This document shows, piece after piece, positions 9,224 to 18,146 of a stretch of 35,991 nt of DNA. The stretch comes from Geodermatophilaceae bacterium (GTDB taxonomy: Bacteria > Actinomycetota > Actinomycetes > Mycobacteriales > Geodermatophilaceae), in the NCBI GenBank assembly GCA_013695685.1, contig JACCZY010000078.1:1-35991 (forward strand), in the 5' to 3' direction. The notes beneath the pieces are model-generated. The model worked only from the letters and a program-made list of their open reading frames with translations, made no database searches and had not been told where the DNA came from. The translations under genes and the position numbers were made by a program. Each line of letters starts with the position of its first letter. Positions within the stretch are counted from its first letter, which is position 1.

Positions 9224-10521
9224 CCGCCGCATCCATCTTCGACGAGACCCCGGTTCAACAACGGCCGGCACTGCGCGTCGTACCGCGCCCGAATCAGGGC
9301 ATCTGGCCGGGCCTCGCCGTACCGCCTCGGAATGCGTTCAAAGCCAGGATCGCGCAGGCACTGTTCGGCCGGGCGGTCCGGGATCTGCCGGTGCGTGTCG
9401 TCTACCCCGACGGCCGGGTGGTCGGCAGCGGCGGCAAGCACGACCCGGTGATGCGGCTGGACCGGCCCGACGCGTTCTTCAACCGGCTCGGCAGTGACGC
9501 CAAGATCGGCTTCGGCGAGGCGTACATGGTCGGGGACTGGTCGACCGGTCCGGCCACCGATCTGGCCGACCTGCTGGCGCCGTTCGCCGGTCGGATGGCG
9601 CGGCTGATCCACCCGGAGCTGCAGCGGTTCCGCAACGCGGTGGAACGGCAGCAGCCCGCGGAGGAGGAGAACACCGTCGACCAGGCGCGGGACAACATCG
9701 CCAGGCACTACGACCTGTCGAACGACCTGTTCGCGCAGTTCCTGGACGAGACGATGACCTACTCCTCGGCCTGGTTCGACGACTCCCCAGGTTCCGCGGA
9801 CTCCCTCGCCGACGCCCAGCGACGCAAGATCGACGGCATCCTCGACTTTGCGCGGGTGCGCGCCGGCAGCGAGGTGCTCGAGATCGGCACCGGCTGGGGC
9901 GGACTCGCGCTGCGGGCCGCCCAGCGCGGCGCACGGGTCGTCACCTTGACCCTGTCGGAGGAGCAGAAAACGCTTGCCGAGCGACGGATCGCCGCGGCCG
10001 GGTGCGCGGACCGGGTACGTGTGGTCCGGCAGGACTATCGCGAGGCGCAGGGGCAGTACGACGCCGTCATCTCCGTGGAGATGATCGAGGCGGTCGGCAT
10101 GGACTTCTGGCCCACGTACTTCCAGTCCCTCGACCGGCTGCTCGCGCCGCACGGACGCGTCGGGCTGCAGTCGATCACCATGCCGCACGATCGGATGCTC
10201 GCTACCCGCAAGTCCTACTCGTGGATCCACAAGTACATCTTTCCGGGCGGCATCATCCCGTCGATCCCGGCGATCGAGCACAACCTCGACGCGCACACGT
10301 CGCTGGAGATCGTCGAGCGGCGTGACCTCGGCCCGCACTACGCCGAGACGCTGCGGCAGTGGCGCCGCCGGTTCGTGGCGAACTGGCCCGAGGTTGCCGA
10401 ACTCGGCTTCGACGAGACGTTCCGCCGGATGTGGGAGTTCTACCTCGGCTACTGCGAGGCCGGCTTCCGGGTGCGCTACCTCGGCTGCAGCCAGCTCTCC
10501 CTCGCCCGCAGCCGCTTCTGA
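9220..10521 (+). CDS. cyclopropane-fatty-acyl-phospholipid synthase family SAM methyltransferase
   Basis: 'ARHYDLSNDLFAQFLDETMTYSSAWFD', 'VLEIGTGWGGLALRAAQRGARVVTLTLSEEQ', 'SVEMIEAVG', 'KYIFPGGIIPSIPAIE'. Confidence 0.94.
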   Translation: MTAASIFDETPVQQRPALRVVPRPNQGIWPGLAVPPRNAFKARIAQALFGRAVRDLPVRVVYPDGRVVGSGGKHDPVMRLDRPDAFFNRLGSDAKIGFGEAYMVGDWSTGPATDLADLLAPFAGRMARLIHPELQRFRNAVERQQPAEEENTVDQARDNIARHYDLSNDLFAQFLDETMTYSSAWFDDSPGSADSLADAQRRKIDGILDFARVRAGSEVLEIGTGWGGLALRAAQRGARVVTLTLSEEQKTLAERRIAAAGCADRVRVVRQDYREAQGQYDAVISVEMIEAVGMDFWPTYFQSLDRLLAPHGRVGLQSITMPHDRMLATRKSYSWIHKYIFPGGIIPSIPAIEHNLDAHTSLEIVERRDLGPHYAETLRQWRRRFVANWPEVAELGFDETFRRMWEFYLGYCEAGFRVRYLGCSQLSLARSRF

Positions 10522-10594
10522 CCGCCGTCCCCAGCTGACCGCCGGCGTCCCCAGCTGACCGCCGGTGCCCCCGGCTGATCTCCGGGGACACCGG
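10518..10594. repeat. imperfect ~20-nt tandem repeat (4 units: CTGACCGCCG-TCCCCAG-type)
   Basis: Units 10518-10534, 10535-10554, 10555-10574, 10575-10594; the first includes the stop codon of the CFA synthase gene. Confidence 0.85.
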
Positions 10595-10595
10595 C
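10561..10595. terminator. hairpin, candidate bidirectional terminator between convergent genes
   Basis: GCCGGTG-C-CCCCGG / loop CTGATCT / CCGGGG-A-CACCGGC: 13 bp stem with one mismatch, between stops at 10521 (+) and 10602 (-). No U-tract. Confidence 0.6.
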
Positions 10596-10601
10596 GCTGG
10601 C

Positions 10602-12707
10602 TTACCGCTGGACGATCGTGAACCCGCCGGGCTGCACGGACACGGTGACCGCCTCTCCGGAGGTCCACGTCCTGACCGTAAGCCGGCCGCGGTTGTCGTA
10701 CGACGACACCAGGACGTTCCCCTCGCCCGGCACCGTGATCGTCACCGACCGCTCCTGACGGGCGAAACTGTGCAGCAGCGCACGGCTGTGCCCACCCCCG
10801 CTGACCACGAGCCATTCCACCTCGGGCTGAACCAGCACGGCGTCGAGCTGCGCGGTGGTGCCATCGCCGACGTAGTGCGTACTCATCGAGTTGACTCCGG
10901 CGGTCACCGATTGAACCAGCTGACTCGTCCCGACGTCGAGATAACCGGGCGCCTCGGAAACGCCCTGAGCGCCAGCACCACCCTGGTAGACGACGGGGGC
11001 CGGGGATCGGTCGACGAAGCCGCGCGTCCCCACCGAAGTCAGCGGGACCTGTTGACGGTTGAACACCGGCATCAGCAGATAGCGCCCCGAAACGGGCAGA
11101 TCGACGACATGGCGCACCCGCCCGGACGGCCCGAGTTCCACGTAGCTTCCCCCGCTCCACTCCGCCTCGCCGGTCCATGGCGACTCGGGCGTCACGACCT
11201 CGGCCGCGTCGAACAGCTCGCCGTCCTCGGCCTCCTGCAACTGCCACGACACCCGGTTGAGCTGCCGCGCGGCCGTCGCCGCGACGGCCACGATCGGATG
11301 GGCGTCCAGTGCCAACATGGACAACTGGCCGTGGATCGCCGACTCGGCGCCGGAGTTCCGGTTGATGTTTCCGTCGAACTCCACGCCGTCGAACGTCACA
11401 CCGGTCCGCGGGTCATACATCGGTTCCCCGGCGGGGTTGTTGCCGAAGTACCACGATCCGGCGAACCCAGCCAGGTCGCGGAAGGACGCCTCCCCCGACT
11501 CCTCGGCCACGGCAAGCAGATTCTGCAACGTGGCGTCCGCGCCGTAGGCGATCTGACTGCGGTTGGTCGGACCTGGCTGCCACGAGTGATCTGGACCGCT
11601 GCCGGCCAGCAGGTGCGGGGTGAAGAGTGCGTTCTGCCGCACCGCCGTGGCGAGCAAGGAGCTGTCCTGCAGCACGTCACTGGCGCTGGCCAGCGCGCCG
11701 CTCATCTGATCTCCCCAGGAGTGCCAGACGGAGCGGGAGAGGGCCCAGGGTTGGATCGCACCGAACGGCCAGCTACGGGCGTCTCCGGCCGACATCAGCG
11801 CGATGCCCTCGCTGAGTTTCTGCAGGTCCGCGCGTGCCCGGGTGTCACCAGTCGCCTCGACGTACGCCGCCAGTCCGTATACAGCCTCGGCGGAGGCATC
11901 GGCGCCATCAGCGATCAGCCAAGCCGGTCGCTCCAAGCCATCGACTGTCTGATACGTCCCGTAGCGGTTCAGGACCTGTCGGTCCACCGCGTCCAGAGCA
12001 AGGTTCATCCGATCCTGCAGGAAGCCCGCGAAGGCAGGATCGGCGACCTGGAACGCCGCGTACCCCTCCCCGAGCGCCCAGACGGTGCGGGCCAGCCAGT
12101 ACGACGGGCCGCTGTCTGACGGATCGGGTAGTTCCACCGGCTCCGCGCTCGGATTCAAGGTGCCGTCAGGCTGCATCCACAGCACCACGTTGCCGGCGTT
12201 CGGCCCACTGGCGGTCTGCATGTAGGTGAGTCCACGGAGCAGGTCGAACGCCGTGTCCCGACTGGACACCGCGCCGAACTGCTGCCAGTGCCGCAGGTAC
12301 ACGATCGCTGCCCGGGAGACGTCGTCGGCGTTGAAGGCGCCCTGCCCCCAGGTGTCGGTGACCGGGTCGTACTCACCACCACCGACACGCTCGAACGTTC
12401 CGCCGTCACGTGCGTCGGCGTACGTCCAGAGCACTCCGAGCGAGGGCTGGTCGGCGATGTCGTACGTCGTGTGGTTCGCCTGCTCAGGCGGCGTCACCTC
12501 GTCGCGAAGGAAGTCCAGGTGGTCCAGGTTCGTGAGCCGCCCCGGTGCGGCGACCGGTGCCGCGCTCACGGCCGTGGAACCGGCGACGGCGACCAGGGGG
12601 ACGAGCATCGCCGCCGCGGCGATCACGACGCCAAGTCTGATCCGGATGGGCTTTCGGGTCGAACGCACAGCGCACCTCCGCATAGTTGTTTCCCGTGTCG
12701 TACTCAC
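10602..12707 (-). CDS. secreted alpha/alpha-barrel-like protein with C-terminal CBM6/35-like region (putative carbohydrate-active enzyme)
   Basis: Signal peptide-like N-terminus 'RIRLGVVIAAAAMLVPLVAVAGSTAVSAAPVAAP'; repeated helical segments with Trp/acidic motifs; 'QEAEDGELFDAAEVV...WSGGSYVELGPSGRVRHVVDLPVSGRYLLMPVFNRQ'. GTG start overlaps the GH130 stop by 4 bp. Confidence 0.65.
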   Translation of the reverse strand: MSTTRETTMRRCAVRSTRKPIRIRLGVVIAAAAMLVPLVAVAGSTAVSAAPVAAPGRLTNLDHLDFLRDEVTPPEQANHTTYDIADQPSLGVLWTYADARDGGTFERVGGGEYDPVTDTWGQGAFNADDVSRAAIVYLRHWQQFGAVSSRDTAFDLLRGLTYMQTASGPNAGNVVLWMQPDGTLNPSAEPVELPDPSDSGPSYWLARTVWALGEGYAAFQVADPAFAGFLQDRMNLALDAVDRQVLNRYGTYQTVDGLERPAWLIADGADASAEAVYGLAAYVEATGDTRARADLQKLSEGIALMSAGDARSWPFGAIQPWALSRSVWHSWGDQMSGALASASDVLQDSSLLATAVRQNALFTPHLLAGSGPDHSWQPGPTNRSQIAYGADATLQNLLAVAEESGEASFRDLAGFAGSWYFGNNPAGEPMYDPRTGVTFDGVEFDGNINRNSGAESAIHGQLSMLALDAHPIVAVAATAARQLNRVSWQLQEAEDGELFDAAEVVTPESPWTGEAEWSGGSYVELGPSGRVRHVVDLPVSGRYLLMPVFNRQQVPLTSVGTRGFVDRSPAPVVYQGGAGAQGVSEAPGYLDVGTSQLVQSVTAGVNSMSTHYVGDGTTAQLDAVLVQPEVEWLVVSGGGHSRALLHSFARQERSVTITVPGEGNVLVSSYDNRGRLTVRTWTSGEAVTVSVQPGGFTIVQR

Positions 12708-13780
12708 GACCGGACCCGTTCCAGTCGAGCCACACCGATCCGCGCATCAGCCATCCCGTAGAAGACGTAGCGGCTGCCGTCGATCTCCTCGATCGCCGTG
12801 GGGAACACAACATTGGGTACCGTGCCGGTGCGCTCGTCAGAGGTCTCCGGCTGGAGCAGCGGCGAGTCGCTGCGAGCCAGCACCCGCGTCACGTCCTCAC
12901 CGTCGAGCAGCATCGCACCGGCGGCGTACGTCGCTCCCTGCTGGAGCATGAATCCCGGGTCGAGTGAACCGTCGACGCCGTGATGCAGCAGCAGCCAGCC
13001 CTCCTCGACCTGGACCGGCGGCGGCCCCGCTCCGATCTTCAGGCTCTCCCACTGATGTTGGGGCAGGGCTACCAGCCGATGCCCACCCATCCGCACCAGC
13101 GCGCGAATGTCGGCCTCGACCTCGGCCGCGGGAACGAAGGAGACCCAGATCCCGGGCCGCTCATCGTCGAGGCCGGCCGGAAGGTGCACGCCCGCTCCCG
13201 GGCGCACCCAGGACAGATCCCACATCGGTCGGTGCAACATCGCGTACGACGGCCGGCCGTCCGGCCCGGGAACGGGGGTGGGGAAGAAGACGGCATCCTT
13301 ATTGGGAAAGAGATTCAGGTCGGTGTTCAGGTCAGGCTGATAGCCGAAGTGCACCGGGCCGAGTCGCCGCCAGCTCCGCAGATCTTTCGAGACCGCCAGT
13401 GCGAGCCGTGGCCCCAGCGGGCCGTAGGCGACGTAAGTCATGAGGTGCGTACCCAGCCGCGGAACCCAGGTCGTCCTGGGGTCCTCGACGCCCGCGTGCT
13501 CGTGGCTCTTCTCCCAGCCCTGGTCAGGGGCCAGCACCACCCCCTCGCGATCGACACCCACGGGCAGCCCGTCCTCGATCCGAACTCTGGCCAGACCGAC
13601 TCGGGAGACGTTGCCGCTGGCGACCAACCTCGGCAAGAGGTAGAGCTCGCCGTCGGAGTTGTAGCCGCTGGCTGGGTTCAGGACTCCTTCGACCTCGTTG
13701 ACATTGCCCGGCTCGGGCGACATGACGACACCCAGCCGTGTCAATGCGTACGGAACGCTCGTGTCCTGGATCGCCGCCAC
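12704..13780 (-). CDS. GH130-family glycoside phosphorylase-like protein
   Basis: 'NPASGYNSDGELYLLPRLV', 'GVEDPRTTWV', 'FPNKDAVFFP', 'LKIGAGPPPVQVEEGWLLLHHGV', 'NVVFPTAIEEIDGSRYVFYGMADARIGVARL'. Confidence 0.88.
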   Translation of the reverse strand: MAAIQDTSVPYALTRLGVVMSPEPGNVNEVEGVLNPASGYNSDGELYLLPRLVASGNVSRVGLARVRIEDGLPVGVDREGVVLAPDQGWEKSHEHAGVEDPRTTWVPRLGTHLMTYVAYGPLGPRLALAVSKDLRSWRRLGPVHFGYQPDLNTDLNLFPNKDAVFFPTPVPGPDGRPSYAMLHRPMWDLSWVRPGAGVHLPAGLDDERPGIWVSFVPAAEVEADIRALVRMGGHRLVALPQHQWESLKIGAGPPPVQVEEGWLLLHHGVDGSLDPGFMLQQGATYAAGAMLLDGEDVTRVLARSDSPLLQPETSDERTGTVPNVVFPTAIEEIDGSRYVFYGMADARIGVARLERVRS

Positions 13781-13781
13781 G

Positions 13782-14702
13782 TCAGCCCTTCACTCCGGAG
13801 CCGAGATCGCTGCTTGTGAAGTGTCGCTGGAATGCCAGGAACACAGCGACAGCCGGGGCCGCAAGAACGCAGGCACCGGCCAGGATGGCGCCGAACGGGT
13901 TGGCTGCCCGGCCCGCGAGGTTGCTGATGTAGTTGGCCAGCGAGACTGCCAACGGCTGCAGGTCCTGGTCCTTGGTCACCAGGAACGGCCACAGGAACTC
14001 GTTCCACGGACCGATGAACGTCAGGATGACCGCGGTGAGGATCGCCGGCTTCGCCAGCGGAATGGCGATCCGCCACAGGATCTTGAGCTCGCTCGCGCCG
14101 TCGATCCTGGCCGCCTCGAAGAGATCCTTGGGCAGGGCAAGGAAGAACTGCCGGAAGATGAGCACCGCGACGGAGTTGATCGCGAAGGGAAAGATCATCC
14201 CGAGGTAGCTGTCGGCCAGCCCGTAGGTCCGCACGATCATCACATAGAGCGGGATCATCAACAGCTGGAACGGGATGATCTGCACCAGCACGAGGGCCGC
14301 GAAAACGGCACCGCGGCCGCGCCAATGCAGGACCGCCAGTGCGTAGCCGGCGAGCAGCCCAAAGACCAGGGTGCCCAGCAGGACGCCTCCGGTGAAAATC
14401 CCGGAGTTGACCAATGACCTTGCCAGTGAGATGGAACTGTTGATGGCCTGGTAATTGTCCAGCGTGACGTTGGAGGGGTTCGGGAAGGCTCCGCTCAGGC
14501 TGGGATTGGGATCCTCCTGAAGGGATCCGACGAGCATGTAGTAGAAGGGGAAGAGGAAGGCGAGCGCTCCCGCCGTGAGCAGGCCGAGCCGCACCCACTG
14601 ACTCTTGCGCCGTGGTGACCGTGACTGCGTCGAACTACGCTGACCTTCCTCCGACGACTGAACGGTCGGGGTTTCCTCGACAGTGGCCCTGGACATGATC
14701 AT
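13782..14702 (-). CDS. carbohydrate ABC transporter permease (MalG-like)
   Basis: TM segments and EAA loop 'LPKDLFEAARIDGASELKILWRIAIPLAKPAI'; ATGA overlap with upstream permease. Confidence 0.93.
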   Translation of the reverse strand: MIMSRATVEETPTVQSSEEGQRSSTQSRSPRRKSQWVRLGLLTAGALAFLFPFYYMLVGSLQEDPNPSLSGAFPNPSNVTLDNYQAINSSISLARSLVNSGIFTGGVLLGTLVFGLLAGYALAVLHWRGRGAVFAALVLVQIIPFQLLMIPLYVMIVRTYGLADSYLGMIFPFAINSVAVLIFRQFFLALPKDLFEAARIDGASELKILWRIAIPLAKPAILTAVILTFIGPWNEFLWPFLVTKDQDLQPLAVSLANYISNLAGRAANPFGAILAGACVLAAPAVAVFLAFQRHFTSSDLGSGVKG

Positions 14703-15631
14703 TTCCTCCCGAGCACGAGTCGCTGAATGCCGGCCAACATCAGTACGGCGACGATGAGAAGGATGCCGATCGCGGCGGCGTACCCGGCGTTGCCTTGCTG
14801 GATGCCCTCCTGGTACATGACCAACACCGGCGAGGCGGAGGCCCCGTTCGGCCCCCCTCCGCCGGTCAGCAGATAGGGCTCGGTGAACAGGTTCGCACCG
14901 GTGATGGTGGCCAGCAGCGTGACCAGGAAAGTCGCCGAACGGACCCCCGGGACAGTTACCGACATGAATGTCCGCAGCCGCCCCGCGCCGTCCATCGAGG
15001 CAGCCTCGTACAGTTCCTTCGGCACATTCTGCAGCGCGGCCAGATAGAGCAGCACAAAGAACCCGAGCTGCTTCCAGGTCACGTAAATGGCGATCAGCGG
15101 CATGGCCAACGTGGAGTTCACGAACCATGACGGTTGTGGCGCCAGCGGCCCCAGCAGGTTGTTGACCAGCCCCCCACCACTGAACAGGAACAACCAGACA
15201 CCTACGACGGCCACGCTGGCGGTGATGTAGGGCACGTAATAGCTCACGCGAAAGAACGTGCGAAACGGGATGGCCGCGTTGAGCGCGGTGGCCAGCACCA
15301 ACGAGAGCACAACGGTGAGCGGCACGTTGAGCACGAGAAAGATTGCAACGTTTCCGAATGATTGCCGGACCGCAGGAGACTCGAAGGCCCTGATGTAGTT
15401 GTCTATCCCGATGAACGGCCTTTCCACGATCGCCCCGGGTGCTGCGAAGAAGTAATCGTGGAAGGACATGTAGACGGCGAGCCCGACCGGGTAGGCGAAG
15501 ATTGCCACCAGGAAGATGACGTACGGCGCGATGAACAGCGCTCCGATTCGCTGGCGGCCCGCCTTGTGACGGGAGCCGCGACGGGAGCGCTCGTTAGTCT
15601 GCGGGTCGGCGGCGGGAGCTGTGACAGTCAT
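14699..15631 (-). CDS. carbohydrate ABC transporter permease (MalF-like)
   Basis: EAA loop 'VPKELYEAASMDGAGRLRTFMSVTVPGVRSATF', multiple TM segments. Confidence 0.93.
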   Translation of the reverse strand: MTVTAPAADPQTNERSRRGSRHKAGRQRIGALFIAPYVIFLVAIFAYPVGLAVYMSFHDYFFAAPGAIVERPFIGIDNYIRAFESPAVRQSFGNVAIFLVLNVPLTVVLSLVLATALNAAIPFRTFFRVSYYVPYITASVAVVGVWLFLFSGGGLVNNLLGPLAPQPSWFVNSTLAMPLIAIYVTWKQLGFFVLLYLAALQNVPKELYEAASMDGAGRLRTFMSVTVPGVRSATFLVTLLATITGANLFTEPYLLTGGGGPNGASASPVLVMYQEGIQQGNAGYAAAIGILLIVAVLMLAGIQRLVLGRK

Positions 15632-15640
15632 CGCAGGCCC

Positions 15641-16930
15641 CTACTCCTCGCCCGCCAGGTCATTGATCCTCTGCGCCGCCTCGTCGAATGTTGCCTGGAG
15701 GTCTCCCTCTCCGAATATCACGGCCTCGGAGTAGGCATCGCGGAAGGTCTGCCAGATGTCGATCGAGTTGGGCACGATGGGCACCTCGACCGTGCGGGAT
15801 GCCTGATCGGCGAAGACCTCGTAGTCCGGGTTGGCGGCGAAGTAGTCCGGGTAGGTCGTCGGCAGCTCGGTGCGCATCGGCATCTGACCGGTCAGCTCGA
15901 GCAACTGGCCGTCGGCATCCTCGCTGGTGGTGAACTTGAGGAACTCCCATGCGGTGCCTCGGTTGTCGCAGGCGCTGAACATCCCGATGGACTTCTCGTC
16001 GCTGAAGCTGCTCACCTCGTCAGGTGAGACACCGTCGGGCGTCGGCACCGGGACGACGCCCCAGTTGACGGCGTCGTCATACACCGCGATCGCCCAGGGG
16101 CCGACGATGGACATGGCGGCCACTCCATCAGCGAAAGAGTCACCGGTGTAGTTCTCCTTGGGAGTCAGCCCTCGCTCGTACATCTGTGCCCAGAACATCG
16201 CCGCGTCGATGCCCGCGGGATTGTTGAACTGACTCGTGCCGTTCTCCACCAACTGCTGGCCACCCGATCCGGCGATGAACAACGGATAGAAGTCGAACCA
16301 GGACTGGAAGAACTCGCTGCTCGCCGCGGGCCAGATGGCCGCCTGCACCTCGCCGCTGTCGACCAGTGTCTGTGACGTGGCGAGGAACTCGTCATAGGTG
16401 CTCAGCGGAGGGTTCTCGGCGTCGAGCCCGGCGGCGGAGAAGATGTCCTTGTTGTAGAAAATCATGGACGGGTTGGTCTTCCACGGCATCTGGTAGTACT
16501 CGCCGTCGGTGGACAAGTACTGGGCGGAACGGTCGCCGGTGCGGGTCTCGATGTAGGAGGCGCCGTCGTCGAACTCACTGAGAGACACCAGTCCGCCCTG
16601 CTTATTGAACAGCGGCACGGCGGCCGGCGCGGTGTTGTAGATCAGGCATGGCGCGTTGCCTGCGGTAATGGCCGCGGTGATGACCTCCTCCGAGGACGTG
16701 CCGGCCGGGATCTCCTGGCCGGTAACCTGCTCGTCGGGGTGCTCGGCGTTCCAGGCGTCGACCATGGCCTCACCCCAGGCGACTTCTTCGGCGTTGTTGG
16801 AGTACCAGATGTCGATCGGACCGTTCGCAGTTGCGGCCTCCTCGGCACTCGGCCCGCTGTCCCCGCCACAGCCGGACAGACTTGCGCCGAGGCTGATGAT
16901 GGCCAGGGTGGTCAACGCTTTGCGCTTCAT
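15641..16930 (-). CDS. extracellular sugar-binding lipoprotein (ABC transporter SBP)
   Basis: Lipobox 'LGASLSGC'; 'PIDIWYSNNAEEVAWGEAMVDAWNAEHPDEQV', 'GEYYQMPWKTNPSMIFYNKDIF'; start at 16930, overlapping lacI-type stop. Confidence 0.93.
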   Translation of the reverse strand: MKRKALTTLAIISLGASLSGCGGDSGPSAEEAATANGPIDIWYSNNAEEVAWGEAMVDAWNAEHPDEQVTGQEIPAGTSSEEVITAAITAGNAPCLIYNTAPAAVPLFNKQGGLVSLSEFDDGASYIETRTGDRSAQYLSTDGEYYQMPWKTNPSMIFYNKDIFSAAGLDAENPPLSTYDEFLATSQTLVDSGEVQAAIWPAASSEFFQSWFDFYPLFIAGSGGQQLVENGTSQFNNPAGIDAAMFWAQMYERGLTPKENYTGDSFADGVAAMSIVGPWAIAVYDDAVNWGVVPVPTPDGVSPDEVSSFSDEKSIGMFSACDNRGTAWEFLKFTTSEDADGQLLELTGQMPMRTELPTTYPDYFAANPDYEVFADQASRTVEVPIVPNSIDIWQTFRDAYSEAVIFGEGDLQATFDEAAQRINDLAGEE

Positions 16931-17997
16931 TCTTGGCTCCCTTGCTCGCTTCTGGTGGACGGCTCCGCTGCTACCCGCCGACGACGGGGTGGTCCGGTGG
17001 AATCGCGCAGGATCAGCTCTGCCGGGGGGCATTGGACATCCGGCTGGGCACGGCCGGAGGCCAACGTGACCAGGGCCTTGGTTGCGGCGCGTCCCCATCC
17101 GAAGACATCCGTGCGGGCAGTGCTGAGAGCCGGGTGGACATGCGCGGCGAGCGGTGTGTCGTCGAATCCGACGACGGACAGGTCTCTGGGCACGTCCAGC
17201 CCCCGCTCGCGGGCCGCGGCCAGGCCGGCGATGGCCATGATGTCGCTGGCGTACACGATGGCCGTCGGTGGATGTGGCCCGTCGAGCAACCGTCGAGTCG
17301 CACTCGCACCGCCGCGCGCGGAGAAGTTGCCCTCGACCAGCTCGCCTGTCGGCAGCCCCGCAGCCGCCAGTGTCTGCGCCCACGCCGTACGACGGGCAAC
17401 GACGTGCACGTAACCTTTCGGTCCTCCGACGTGGGCGATGTCGCGGTGGCCGAGATCGATCAGGTGGCGCACCGCGGCGGTCACGGCCGGAGTGTCGTCG
17501 ACCATGATCGCCGGGAACGGAGATGCGGATCCGGTTCGGTTGAGGGTGACGGCCGGCAGCGAGAGCGACTGCAGCAGCGGGATGCGGCTGTCGTCGGCTC
17601 GCAGATCAGTGAGCAGAACGCCGTCGACTCGACCGTCACGAGCCAGCCGGCGGTAGCCGTCGTGCTCCCCCTCGGGGGTGACCACCTGAAGCACGAGCAC
17701 GTACCCGCTGTTGACCAACTCCGCCTCGACGCCGGCGATGAGCGCGGGAAAGAAGGCGTCCTCGGCGAGGATCTCGGGGGGTCTGGCGATCACCAGTCCG
17801 AAGGCCAAGGCGCGGGAGGTGGACAGCGCTCGGGCGCGCTGGTCCGGAGTCCAGCCCATGTCCGCCGCCACCCGCAGAATCCGCTCACGCGTGTCGACCG
17901 CGACACCGGGCCGCTGGTTCAGTGCGAACGAGACCGCCCCCTTGGAGACGCCAGCGGCCCGGGCGACGTCGGCGATGGTGATTCGACCAGAACGCAC
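16927..17997 (-). CDS. LacI family transcriptional regulator
   Basis: N-terminal HTH 'RITIADVARAAGVSKGAVSFALNQRPGVAVDTRERILRVAADMGW' and periplasmic-binding-like effector domain. Confidence 0.95.
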   Translation of the reverse strand: MRSGRITIADVARAAGVSKGAVSFALNQRPGVAVDTRERILRVAADMGWTPDQRARALSTSRALAFGLVIARPPEILAEDAFFPALIAGVEAELVNSGYVLVLQVVTPEGEHDGYRRLARDGRVDGVLLTDLRADDSRIPLLQSLSLPAVTLNRTGSASPFPAIMVDDTPAVTAAVRHLIDLGHRDIAHVGGPKGYVHVVARRTAWAQTLAAAGLPTGELVEGNFSARGGASATRRLLDGPHPPTAIVYASDIMAIAGLAAARERGLDVPRDLSVVGFDDTPLAAHVHPALSTARTDVFGWGRAATKALVTLASGRAQPDVQCPPAELILRDSTGPPRRRRVAAEPSTRSEQGSQE

Positions 17998-18060
17998 GAA
18001 AGCCCTTCTGCGCCGCGAACTCGAGCACTGCTCCCGCCGCCGTGTGTCCAGCGGTACTTG

Positions 18061-18091
18061 CTAATAAACCGGTTTAGAGGCTGGTAGTCAA
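18061..18091 (-). promoter_or_regulatory. promoter of the sugar operon with overlapping LacI-type operator TAAACCGGTTTA (18065-18076)
   Basis: Minus strand reads TTGACT (18091-18086) ... TATTAG (18066-18061); perfect 12-bp palindrome TAAACCGGTTTA with central CG lies in the spacer/-10 region. Confidence 0.72.
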
Positions 18092-18146
18092 GGGCGAGTC
18101 ACATGCGGTAAGCCCGGCCGCCGCCCGTCTGAGGGATGCTGAGGAC

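Noticed and set aside
9217-11247. 676-aa minus-strand ORF
   Set aside because: Antisense shadow of CFA synthase and out of frame with the secreted protein; low-complexity Arg/Gly-rich translation typical of GC-rich shadow ORFs.
10770-12119. 449-aa plus-strand ORF
   Set aside because: Antisense of the secreted protein gene; no recognisable domain.
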